Assembly: GCA_021786915.1 (NCBI GenBank)
Contig: JAJYMP010000617.1
Coordinates: 1-5,800 of the forward strand
Length of the DNA stretch: 5,800 bases
DNA from: Chloroflexota bacterium
GTDB lineage: Bacteria > Chloroflexota > Limnocylindria > Limnocylindrales > CSP1-4
Direction of reading: 5' to 3'
The notes below the pieces were generated by a model. It was not told the DNA's origin. It saw nothing but the letters and a program-made list of their open reading frames with translations, and did no database searches. Numbering within the stretch: position 1 is the first letter of the stretch; each line of letters opens with the position of its first letter. Shown one piece after another: positions 1-5,800 of the stretch. A program made the translations under genes and the position numbers.

Positions 1-1035
1 GCCATCTGGTGGATGTCGATCCCGGCCATGGCGTTCGCCGCCTACCAGGCGTTCAAGCGCCGCAGCCTGCCGCTCGCCCTGCTCCTGATCGGCTTCCTCG
101 CGCAGTGGATCTCCTGGGCGAGGATCGATCGGGCTGCATTCCAGTACCACTACTACACGAGCCTGCCGTTCCTGATCATCGCGCTGGCGTACTTCGCGGC
201 CGAGCTCTGGCACGGCCCGTCGCGGCGCACGTGGCTCCTGGCGCGGGTGGCCGCCGGTGTCGGGGTCATGGGACCGGCCATCCTGTGGCTGTTCCGGCTG
301 CCGCTCTGCCGCATCGCGGGCGTCGACCTGGTGGACAAGGGGTCGCAGGCGTGCAACGGCAACCCCGGCAACCTGGTCGTCACGCCGTCGGTGGGGGCGC
401 TCGTGCTGGTCCTGCTGGTGGGCGGTGCCGTCCTCGTCTGGCAGCTCGTCAAGCTGAGCCGCCCGCGCTCCGACGGCAGGCCGCTCGAGGCGCGCGACGC
501 GCAGGGCGTGCTCGCGACCGGCATCGTGGTGGTGGCGCTCGCGCTCCTGACGCGGCTGCTGCCAGCGGACGGCGCGCTGTTCTCGGTCAACGGCCTCTCG
601 CCGGAGCCGATCGCGATCGTGGGCCTCGCCCTCACGGGCCTGATCGCATCCCAGATCGTCACGGCGCGCGACGCCCGCCGGTTCGTCGGCGGGCTCGTGG
701 CGGCGATCGCGGTCAACTTCGTGCTGCTGTACCCGGACATCTCGGGCCTGCCGCTGCCGTCGAGCCTGCTGCCCTGGTACCAGGGGGTGCTGCCGACCTA
801 CCTCTACCCGTTCCAGTTCTGGTCGAACCAGGCGAACCGCTCCGGCGCGACGTCGTTCTCGGACATCCGGTTCCTCATCCTGGTGGCGTTCCTGGTGCTC
901 GCCTCGATCGCGGTGGCGTACTCGGCGTGGACGTGGCGCCAGGCGCTGGCCGAGGAGGCTCGCGAGACGGGCGAGGACGGCGGCGGCGAGACGCCCATGA
1001 GCGGGCCGCACCCGGAGGCGACGGGCGAGGCCTAG
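1..1035 (+). CDS. Polytopic membrane protein, probable lipid-carrier-dependent glycosyltransferase (PMT/GT39-like), C-terminal part
   Basis: The frame is already open at the first base (Ala-Ile-Trp-Trp before the first Met), so the 5' part lies outside the window; 344 residues are visible, ending at TAG. I see about eight hydrophobic segments, near residues 22-40, 54-69, 79-98, 129-150, 169-186, 203-220, 229-243 and 289-309, then a charged Glu/Gly-rich cytoplasmic-looking tail from 313. The stretch around residues 41-66 (ARIDR..FQYHYYTSLPFL) resembles the part of PMT-type glycosyltransferases where an Arg and a Tyr/His-rich loop precede a membrane helix. Such enzymes move a sugar from a polyprenyl-phosphate donor to an acceptor on the outer face of the membrane. 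The catalytic first-loop Asp/Glu region would be upstream and is not visible, so donor and acceptor cannot be named. Cys103 and Cys118 flank a loop between helices and could pair if it is extracytoplasmic. The gene converges on the inositol-lipid operon and is not co-transcribed with it. The membrane-protein call is secure; the family call is moderate. Confidence 0.62.
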   Translation, partial: AIWWMSIPAMAFAAYQAFKRRSLPLALLLIGFLAQWISWARIDRAAFQYHYYTSLPFLIIALAYFAAELWHGPSRRTWLLARVAAGVGVMGPAILWLFRLPLCRIAGVDLVDKGSQACNGNPGNLVVTPSVGALVLVLLVGGAVLVWQLVKLSRPRSDGRPLEARDAQGVLATGIVVVALALLTRLLPADGALFSVNGLSPEPIAIVGLALTGLIASQIVTARDARRFVGGLVAAIAVNFVLLYPDISGLPLPSSLLPWYQGVLPTYLYPFQFWSNQANRSGATSFSDIRFLILVAFLVLASIAVAYSAWTWRQALAEEARETGEDGGGETPMSGPHPEATGEA

Positions 1036-1043
1036 CACCAGGC

Positions 1044-1091
1044 GAGGAGCCCGGGGACGAGATGCCCGCGCTGGCCCGCAAGTGGCTCCTC
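1044..1091. terminator. Inverted repeat between convergent genes, possible weak bidirectional terminator
   Basis: GAGGAGCC at 1044-1051 is matched exactly by its reverse complement GGCTCCTC at 1084-1091, with a 32-base GC-rich loop. It fills the 54-bp gap between two convergent genes and its right arm touches the stop codon of the minus-strand gene. This is where a shared terminator would be expected. No T-run follows on either strand, the loop is long, and an 8-bp match can occur by chance in such GC-rich DNA, so this is a weak call. Confidence 0.22.
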
Positions 1092-2277
1092 AGCCCGCTG
1101 GGCCCACCCCGATCCGCGGCGACTGCGGCACCTCGGCGTGGAAGCCGGCCGGGAGCTGCCCGGCGGCGGCGAGGCGCCGGATGACGAAGCCGTAGTAGTC
1201 GTCCACCTTGGCGGTCACCCGCGGCCAGGAGAACCCCTCGGCCCGGACCAGCCCGTTCGCCGACATCTGCGCAGCAAGCTCGCGGTCGCCCAGCAGCCGC
1301 TCGATCGCGGCGGCGAGCTCCTTGGGCTCGTGCGGCGGCACCAGCAGCGCCTCGCGGCCCCGCCGGACCACGCCCTTGTAGCCGTGGATGTCCGAGGCCA
1401 CGATCGGCGCGCCCGCGGCCATGGCCTCGAGCAGCACGATGCCGAACGACTCCCGGCCGGTGGCAGGCGAGGTGTAGACGTCCGCGGTCCGGAACAACTG
1501 GAGCTTCTCGTCGTCGGAGACGCGTCCCAGGAATTCCACGCCGCTGAGCCGGCGCGTCGCCACGTAGCGGCGCGCCTCGCGCTCCTGCGGGCCGCCGCCC
1601 ACCAGCAGGAGCCTCGCCTCGATGCCGTCCTTGCGGATCTGGCGGTAGGCCTTGAGCAGGTCGAGCACACCCTTGCGCGGCTCGAACCGCCCGACGAACA
1701 GGATGTTCGGCGTGCCGTCCCTCCAGCGGGCCAGCGGGACCGCACGCCCGTACCGGTCCGCGTCCACGCCGTTGGGGATCACCTTGTAGTCGCCCGGGAA
1801 GTAGCGGTCGATGAAGTGGCGCGCCGCTGCCGAGACCGCGATCCGCCCGTGCAGCCGCGCCGCGTCGCCCCGGAGGACCCGGCTGCCGAACTCATAGGCG
1901 GGCGACCAGCCCCCATAGGCGTGGAACGTGCCGATGTTGACGCTGTCCGAGAGCCGGAGCACCACCGGCGACAGGAACGGCACGAACGGCTCGTGGAAGT
2001 GGAGCAGGTCGAAGCGCTCCCGCTCGAGCACGGCATGGACCTGGCTGAGGAACCGCGGCGAGACCGTGATGGTCCCCATCGAGCCGTTGGCCGGCATCGA
2101 GAAGCCCTTGCCGAGGCGGATGACGTCGCCCTCTGACGAGCGCTGGAGGCCGTGCGAGGACGTGATGATGCGGACGTCGTGGCCGCGCAGCCGCAGGTTC
2201 TCGTACAGGTACCGGACGTGCTGGGTGACGCCGCCCGGGAGCGGGTACACGTACGGCGAGACGAGGCCGATCTTCAC
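1090..2277 (-). CDS. GT4 glycosyltransferase, PimA-like (probable phosphatidylinositol mannosyltransferase)
   Basis: This is a 395-residue GT-B glycosyltransferase of family GT4, close to the usual PimA length. The N-terminal Rossmann half opens with MKIGLVSPY and a Gly-Gly loop (P14-G-G-V17), followed by HFHEP (93-97) and GTFHAY (116-121); His119 falls where PimA has its active-site His118. The C-terminal nucleotide-sugar half has IPNGVD (167-172), GRFEPRKG (196-203; Arg197, Glu199 and Lys202 match the PimA R/E/K set), LLLVGGGP (223-230), and ESFGIVLLEAMA (276-287), which is the E-x7-E motif (Glu276, Glu284). By family knowledge it would transfer mannose from GDP-mannose to inositol of phosphatidylinositol on the inner membrane face. 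One difference: PimA's inositol-contacting Gln18 is Thr18 here, with Gln at 19. The start is GTG, 9 bp after the PHP gene, with a modest G-rich sequence (GGGGTAGG, 2286-2293) before it. It is the last gene of the operon. Membership of GT4 is certain; the lipid acceptor is inferred from motifs and neighbours, and another GT4 specificity is possible. Confidence 0.85.
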   Translation of the reverse strand: MKIGLVSPYVYPLPGGVTQHVRYLYENLRLRGHDVRIITSSHGLQRSSEGDVIRLGKGFSMPANGSMGTITVSPRFLSQVHAVLERERFDLLHFHEPFVPFLSPVVLRLSDSVNIGTFHAYGGWSPAYEFGSRVLRGDAARLHGRIAVSAAARHFIDRYFPGDYKVIPNGVDADRYGRAVPLARWRDGTPNILFVGRFEPRKGVLDLLKAYRQIRKDGIEARLLLVGGGPQEREARRYVATRRLSGVEFLGRVSDDEKLQLFRTADVYTSPATGRESFGIVLLEAMAAGAPIVASDIHGYKGVVRRGREALLVPPHEPKELAAAIERLLGDRELAAQMSANGLVRAEGFSWPRVTAKVDDYYGFVIRRLAAAGQLPAGFHAEVPQSPRIGVGPAG

Positions 2278-2286
2278 GCGGGAAGC

Positions 2287-3093
2287 CTACCCCGTGCGGA
2301 ACCGGGGCGGGCGCTCCGTGCCGCCGGGATACCCGAGGTCGCGGCCGGTCCCGTTGCGACGGATCCGCCCGTTGGTGTCGGCCGCGATATCGCGCGCGTA
2401 CTTGGACAGCTGGCGTCTGTAGACGCCGATCTGGCCGAGTGAGCTGTGGAACGAGCCGTGGGGCGCTGTGGTGCCGGCGGCGATCGCGGCGCGCAGCTCG
2501 TCTGGGGTGCGGCCGGGGAACGTCGACCAGCCCGAGGCGATGGCGACGTTGATGTGGGCGTCGCTGTTGCCCACCTCGGCCAGCCCGTGCTCCTTCGCGA
2601 ACTTGACGCTGGCACGGTGGCCCCACTTGCCGAGGGCCGTGGGGTTGAAGGTCTCGAGCGCGTCGGGTCGAACCGACGGGTCGTCCGAGGTCACCAGGGG
2701 GCGCAGGGAGAAGCCCTGCGCGCAGATGTGGACGGGCGCGAACGGATGTGCCGGGATCGCGATGCCGCCCTGGTCGTGGATCGCCTCGATCGACCACCGC
2801 AGGCTCTTCCAGGGCGGCACCGGGCGGTCTAGGAACAGGCCGAGCAGGTGGCCGCCCCGGGTGGTGATCTCCTCGCCCACCACGACAGCAACGCGCATGC
2901 CCCGGTCGAGGGCGATCGCGCGGCCCGCCAGCCCGGCGTCGATCCGCTCGTGGTCGGCGATGGCGACCACGTCGAGGAACCCGGTGGACTCGATGTGCTC
3001 GAGCACATCGACCACCGATGCCGTGCCGTCCGACGCCCAGGTGTGGACGTGGAGGTCGGCTCGCCCCAACCGCTCGAGTGAATCCTCGGTCAC
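2287..3093 (-). CDS. PHP-domain metal-dependent phosphoesterase (TrpH/COG0613-like)
   Basis: This 268-residue protein carries a complete PHP metal-binding set: DLHVHT (13-18; His15, His17), Asp22 in SDG, ADHE (46-49; Asp47, His48), GEE (73-75), GGHLLGL (80-86), AHP (115-117; His116) and GNSDAH (175-180; Asp178, His180). The region after the last motif (GRTPDELRAAIAAG, 194-207) is also usual for the TrpH-like group. These enzymes use a two- or three-metal centre to hydrolyse phosphate esters; known members act on nucleotides, short RNA or histidinol phosphate. No signal peptide or membrane helix is seen, so it should be cytosolic. A basic, Gly/Arg-rich tail (about 240-268) extends past the domain. 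The GTG start overlaps the stop of the preceding acyltransferase by 4 bp and has a good ribosome-binding site. Its place between acyltransferases and a PimA-like enzyme suggests a substrate in inositol-lipid synthesis, for example phosphatidylinositol phosphate, but nothing in the sequence proves this. A housekeeping nucleotide or RNA phosphatase role is the main alternative. Confidence 0.85.
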   Translation of the reverse strand: MTEDSLERLGRADLHVHTWASDGTASVVDVLEHIESTGFLDVVAIADHERIDAGLAGRAIALDRGMRVAVVVGEEITTRGGHLLGLFLDRPVPPWKSLRWSIEAIHDQGGIAIPAHPFAPVHICAQGFSLRPLVTSDDPSVRPDALETFNPTALGKWGHRASVKFAKEHGLAEVGNSDAHINVAIASGWSTFPGRTPDELRAAIAAGTTAPHGSFHSSLGQIGVYRRQLSKYARDIAADTNGRIRRNGTGRDLGYPGGTERPPRFRTG

Positions 3094-4166
3094 GCGTTGT
3101 CCCCTTCGCTGACGGCCAGGTCGGGCCAGATCGGGTGGAAGGCCCCGAACCACTGCTCCGGACCGTCGGCCAGCAGTGTCTCGAACACTTTGGCCATCTC
3201 GGTGGTGATGGCGGTGACGCGCTCGCGCAGGCGCCCCTTGGCATCGGTCGGGATCTGGATCAGCTTGCCGCGGTAGCGCAGGTGCGGCGCCCGCCTTGCG
3301 GAGCCGGCGTAGATGGGCAGCCCCGTCTCGACCGCAAGCAATGCCGGCCCGGCGGGCAGCGGCGCCGGGTGCCCGAAGAACGGCACCATGATCCCGTTGT
3401 GGAGCAGGTCGCGGTCCGCAACCAGGCCGACCGATTCCCCGCGCTTGATCGCCGCCATCAGCGCGGGGCGCGCCTCGGTCATCGACACCACGTTCACGCC
3501 CGAACGCCTCCGCGAGTCCATGAACCACCGGGCGAGGACCGGGTCGCCGACGATCTCCATCGGGGCGGTGACGCGGTGGCCCACCATCTCGCTCACGACG
3601 AGCACGGGCACCTCGATCGAGCCGTAGTGGAGGCCCGTCAGGATGACCGGCTTGCCGGACCGAAGCGCCTCTGTCACCTCGCCGGGCGTCTCGATGTCGA
3701 TGCGCGCCAGCGTGTCGGCGGCGTCCCGGCTCCCGACTCGGGCCATCTCGAGGTAGTAGCGGGCGGCGTGGCGGAAGGCACGCCGGACGATCAACTCCAG
3801 GGCGTCCGGGTCGGTGGCCGCGCGCCGCACCAGCGAGGATCCGCGGCCCTGCGCCGCCAGCCCTTCGCAGACGCGGCCCAGGTTCGCGCGGGCCTGCGCC
3901 GCCTTGGCGGGTGCGATGCGGTACCACAGCTCGCCGATCGACTCGGCCGCTGCGACGAGCGGGCCCTCGGGCAGCGCGCCGAGCAGGCGCGTCCCAGCCA
4001 CGATGGCGCTGCCCTTGAGGCTCCTCGCGGCGCCCGGGCTCGCGTGCACTCGCCCGCCCGGCCCGTCAGCCGACCCAGGTCCAGCCGACGCAGGGCGGCC
4101 TTGCCCCGTGGTCCCGGCGGGCCTGGTGGACTCTGCGGATCCTGCGGACCCGGGGTCGCCCGTCAC
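3090..4166 (-). CDS. LpxL/PatA-type lysophospholipid acyltransferase, second copy
   Basis: The protein has 358 residues with the GTG start at 4166. The acyltransferase domain covers about residues 50-350. It has the catalytic H-x4-D/E motif as His180-YGSI-Glu185 (in TGLHYGSIE), a DRD segment at 251-253 (VADRDLL) like the acceptor-side Asp of the LpxL family, PAGPALLAVETG (271-282), and the C-terminal EQWFGAFHPIWPD (337-349). The family moves an acyl chain from acyl-CoA or acyl-ACP to a glycolipid hydroxyl at the inner membrane face; PatA acylates the mannose of PIM. Residues 1-47 are low-complexity Gly/Ala/Pro/Ser and not part of the domain. The chosen start overlaps the stop of the upstream acyltransferase by 4 bp (GTGA), as at the other junctions. 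An internal GTG at 4049 would remove most of the extension and cannot be excluded. It shares motifs with its neighbour (H-x4-E, PAGPA, QW..WPD) but is otherwise quite divergent. Family is firm; substrate is inferred. Confidence 0.85.
   Translation of the reverse strand: MTGDPGSAGSAESTRPAGTTGQGRPASAGPGSADGPGGRVHASPGAARSLKGSAIVAGTRLLGALPEGPLVAAAESIGELWYRIAPAKAAQARANLGRVCEGLAAQGRGSSLVRRAATDPDALELIVRRAFRHAARYYLEMARVGSRDAADTLARIDIETPGEVTEALRSGKPVILTGLHYGSIEVPVLVVSEMVGHRVTAPMEIVGDPVLARWFMDSRRRSGVNVVSMTEARPALMAAIKRGESVGLVADRDLLHNGIMVPFFGHPAPLPAGPALLAVETGLPIYAGSARRAPHLRYRGKLIQIPTDAKGRLRERVTAITTEMAKVFETLLADGPEQWFGAFHPIWPDLAVSEGDNA
3100..3107 (-). promoter_or_regulatory. Shine-Dalgarno sequence of the PHP gene
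   Basis: On the minus strand GAAGGGGA lies 6 bases before the GTG at 3093-3091. It is the clearest ribosome-binding site in the operon and fixes the start at the GTGA overlap. The two acyltransferase starts have no comparable sequence at normal spacing. Confidence 0.6.
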
Positions 4167-4273
4167 ACGGGCCCGCCGACAGTCGCCGGGGCATCCGCGC
4201 CCGGCGTGCCCGCGCCCGGCGTCTCGGCCGCCGCAGCGGTCGAGACGGGAGTCGGCGTCCCGGACCGCCCGGC
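4026..4273 (-). other. Low-complexity Pro/Gly/Ala/Thr coding stretch across the junction of the two acyltransferases
   Basis: The last 36 or so residues of the first acyltransferase (from about residue 326, rich in T, P, G, A) and the first 47 residues of the second (rich in G, S, A, P) are both disordered-looking. Together they form about 250 bases of compositionally biased coding DNA split by the GTGA stop/start at 4163-4166. The catalytic motifs are all outside it. The stretch looks like an interdomain linker. Confidence 0.55.
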
Positions 4274-5248
4274 GAGCATCTCCATCGCCCGGCGCTCGAG
4301 CTCGGCCGCCTCCGCATCGCTGTCCGGCCACATCGGCTTGAAGCTGTACCACTGGACCGGCGCCGCGGCGATCGTGCGCTCCAGGGCGTCGGCGATCCGC
4401 TGCGTGGCCCGCTGGAGGTCGGCGGGATTCGACGAGGGCACGGTGAACGTCTCGTCCGCGATCACCTCGAAGCGTCCGCCCGTGATCCGGCGGACCTCCA
4501 TCGGCGCGATCGCGGCGCCCGTCTTGGCGGCCAGCACGGCGGGTCCCGCGGGCAGCGTGGTCCAGGCGCCGAACAGCTTGACCGGGATCCCGTCCGGCCG
4601 GTAGCCCCAGTCCACCAGCAGCGCCAGGATCTCCTTGCGCCGCAGGATCGAGAACAGCTCGCGCAGGTTCCGCCACGGCACCACGTGGACGCCCCACGAC
4701 TCGCGGTTCTGGCGCAGGATCTCGAAGATCTCCGGGAAGGCAGAGTCGTCGGCGACGACGTTGGCGGGCAGGCCGCGCGACGCCACGCCGGCCGCGACCG
4801 CCTCGTTGTTCCCCACGTGGCCCGCGCACACGATCATCGCCTTGCCGTGGGCGCGCCACGCATCGACGATCTTGTCCACGCCGTCGCCCGCGATCAGCTT
4901 CGCCACGTCGTCGGCGGGCTGTGCGGGCAGGCGCATGATCTCGACCATGTAACGCGCGTACTCCCGGTATGCCCGCAGCGCCAGGCGGCGGACCCGCGGA
5001 TGGTCGGGCGGGAGCCCCAGCACGTGGCCGAAGTTGGTGTTCGAGAAGCGCCGCTTCTTCGGCCAGAACAGGTACGAGAGCTGGTTGAAGCTGCCGATGA
5101 CGGGCACGGTCAGCCGGGTCGGCAGATGCACCAAAGCGGCGGCCATCGACTTGTAGCCGATAACCGCCGCCTTCTCCACGATGCGCGGAGGGGTGGCCTC
5201 GAGGCGCCGGTGCGGCGCCTCGAGCTTCGGTTCCTTGGGTTCGGTCAC
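4163..5248 (-). CDS. LpxL/PatA-type lysophospholipid acyltransferase, first copy
   Basis: This 361-residue protein has the LpxL/HtrB-like acyltransferase domain at about residues 25-310. The H-x4-D/E catalytic motif is His144-VGNN-Glu149 (in CAGHVGNNE). It is followed by [18 protein letters not shown] (210-227), the family's acceptor-side Asp and PxxFFG-like segment, then [17 protein letters not shown] (231-247) and [12 protein letters not shown] (298-309). A charged N-terminus (1-20) precedes a weakly hydrophobic segment (about 34-62, with the [10 protein letters not shown] edge) that probably anchors it to the inner membrane face. By family it acylates a glycolipid or lysolipid using acyl-CoA or acyl-ACP; next to ino1 and a PimA-like gene, a PatA-like role in PIM acylation is likely. 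Its GTG start overlaps the ino1 stop by 4 bp (GTGA), and no strong Shine-Dalgarno sequence sits at normal spacing (a GAAGG is 13 bases upstream), suggesting translational coupling. Length exceeds the usual ~300 residues because of a low-complexity tail after about 326. Family firm, substrate inferred. Confidence 0.87.
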   Translation of the reverse strand: MTEPKEPKLEAPHRRLEATPPRIVEKAAVIGYKSMAAALVHLPTRLTVPVIGSFNQLSYLFWPKKRRFSNTNFGHVLGLPPDHPRVRRLALRAYREYARYMVEIMRLPAQPADDVAKLIAGDGVDKIVDAWRAHGKAMIVCAGHVGNNEAVAAGVASRGLPANVVADDSAFPEIFEILRQNRESWGVHVVPWRNLRELFSILRRKEILALLVDWGYRPDGIPVKLFGAWTTLPAGPAVLAAKTGAAIAPMEVRRITGGRFEVIADETFTVPSSNPADLQRATQRIADALERTIAAAPVQWYSFKPMWPDSDAEAAELERRAMEMLAGRSGTPTPVSTAAAAETPGAGTPGADAPATVGGPV

Positions 5249-5800
5249 TTCTTGGCGGGTGCCTTCGTCTTGCCGCTTGTCGCCAGCGCCTTGGCGTGCT
5301 CCTTCGACTCCTCGGTGCCGACGAGCGTCTCGTTGTCGTCACCGCGGATGAAGGCCTCGACGCGCTCGCGCGCGACGTCGTCGTGGAGCTGGATCGGCGG
5401 GCTCTTCATGAAGTAGCTCGTCGGCGCCACAAGGGTACCCTTGAGGCCCCGGTCCAGACCAATCTTGAGGCAGCGGATGGCGTCGATGATGACGCCCGCC
5501 GAGTTGGGGCTGTCCCAGACCTCGAGCTTGAGCTCCGCCTTGAGCGGCACGTCGCCGAACGTCGTGCCCTCCATGACGATGTAGCAGTACTTGCGGTCCT
5601 TGAGCCACGGCACGTAGTCGGACGGGCCGACGTGGATGTTCTCCGGCGCGATGTCGTAGTCGAGCATCGAGGTGACCGCGTTGGTCTTGGAGATCTTCTT
5701 GGACTCCAGGCGCTCGCGCTCGAGCATGTTCATGAAGTCCGTGTTGCCGCCGAAGTTGAGCTGGTAGGTGCGGTCCAGCCGGACGCCGCGGTCCATGAAC
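5245..5800 (-). CDS. ino1: Myo-inositol-1-phosphate synthase (inositol-3-phosphate synthase), C-terminal half
   Basis: The frame is open through the right edge; about 184 residues are visible and the NAD-binding N-terminal half is missing. The enzyme converts glucose-6-phosphate to inositol-1-phosphate with NAD as an internally recycled cofactor, the committed step to inositol lipids. Counting from the first visible Met (5796), family motifs are GGNTDF (16-21), SKKISKT (32-38, with lysines aligned by eye to the catalytic pair of the yeast SKEISK motif), GPSDYVPWL (57-65), [12 protein letters not shown] (90-101), and SYFMKSPP (127-134, containing another lysine of the active site). The tetramerisation/catalytic domain is therefore intact here. 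The form is the shorter bacterial/archaeal type, as in mycobacteria, not the long eukaryotic one. The C-terminus ends in a Lys/Ala-rich tail (about 160-183) beyond the conserved core. The stop codon overlaps the next gene's GTG start, so this is the most upstream visible gene of the operon. The true start and promoter lie beyond the window. Confidence 0.95.
   Translation of the reverse strand, partial: FMDRGVRLDRTYQLNFGGNTDFMNMLERERLESKKISKTNAVTSMLDYDIAPENIHVGPSDYVPWLKDRKYCYIVMEGTTFGDVPLKAELKLEVWDSPNSAGVIIDAIRCLKIGLDRGLKGTLVAPTSYFMKSPPIQLHDDVARERVEAFIRGDDNETLVGTEESKEHAKALATSGKTKAPAKK

Noticed and set aside
9..1184. Alternative plus-strand frame of 391 codons overlapping the membrane protein
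   Set aside because: It is Arg/Gly/Ala-rich with no hydrophobic pattern, whereas the overlapping frame gives a regular series of membrane helices.
1138..2136. Plus-strand open frame of about 330 codons opposite the GT4 gene
   Set aside because: It is the antisense of a clear glycosyltransferase, its composition is typical of a GC-rich shadow frame, and it has no motif.
3094..3927. Extending the PHP protein upstream into the second acyltransferase gene
   Set aside because: The added sequence is an out-of-frame shadow; the PHP domain begins right after the GTG at 3093, which has a good ribosome-binding site.
3018..4604. Long open frame on the plus strand (over 500 codons) opposite the acyltransferases
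   Set aside because: Its translation is Arg/Gly/Pro-rich with no recognisable domain, and the opposite strand encodes well-conserved enzymes. GC-rich codon bias keeps antisense frames open.
3090..5248. Lipid A (LPS) late acyltransferases LpxL/LpxM
   Set aside because: The fold family fits, but the neighbours are ino1 and a PimA-like gene, with no lipid A, Kdo or LPS gene in view, so a PIM-type acceptor is more likely. Substrate remains unproven.
4167..5342. Extending the second acyltransferase upstream through the first one as a 750-residue protein
   Set aside because: The upstream part is the wrong frame of the first acyltransferase and reads as Arg/Gly-rich noise. The GTG at 4166 gives the GTGA junction seen at the other genes.

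Overview
The window is very GC-rich bacterial DNA (roughly 70% G+C by eye) with almost no intergenic space. Every visible start in the minus-strand block is GTG. The inositol-phosphate synthase, the PimA-like mannosyltransferase and the PatA/LpxL-type acyltransferases suggest an inositol-phospholipid-making bacterium: an actinobacterium or a Chloroflexota lineage. I cannot decide between these from the sequence alone. I see no mobile elements, RNA genes, CRISPR arrays or signs of recent transfer.

Layout. From the left edge to 1035 (+ strand) lies the C-terminal part of a polytopic membrane protein, probably a lipid-carrier-dependent glycosyltransferase of the PMT/GT39-like group. It converges on a tightly packed minus-strand operon that fills the rest of the window. 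In transcription order this operon is: (1) the C-terminal half of myo-inositol-1-phosphate synthase (Ino1), cut by the right edge; (2) an LpxL/PatA-type acyltransferase; (3) a second, divergent LpxL/PatA-type acyltransferase; (4) a PHP-domain metallophosphoesterase; (5) a GT4 glycosyltransferase closely resembling phosphatidylinositol mannosyltransferase PimA. The first four genes are joined by three identical 4-bp GTGA stop/start overlaps. The fifth starts 9 bp after the fourth ends.

How the genes may work together (inference). Ino1 makes inositol-1-phosphate. A CDP-alcohol phosphatidyltransferase, not in this window and perhaps upstream, would make phosphatidylinositol phosphate. A phosphatase would remove the phosphate, and the PHP protein is a candidate. 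The PimA-like enzyme would then mannosylate the inositol, and the two acyltransferases would acylate the glycolipid. The window therefore looks like a compact phosphatidylinositol-mannoside (PIM)-type lipid operon. Its unusual points are the duplicated acyltransferase and the inserted PHP phosphoesterase, neither of which belongs to the actinobacterial pgsA-patA-pimA arrangement as I know it.
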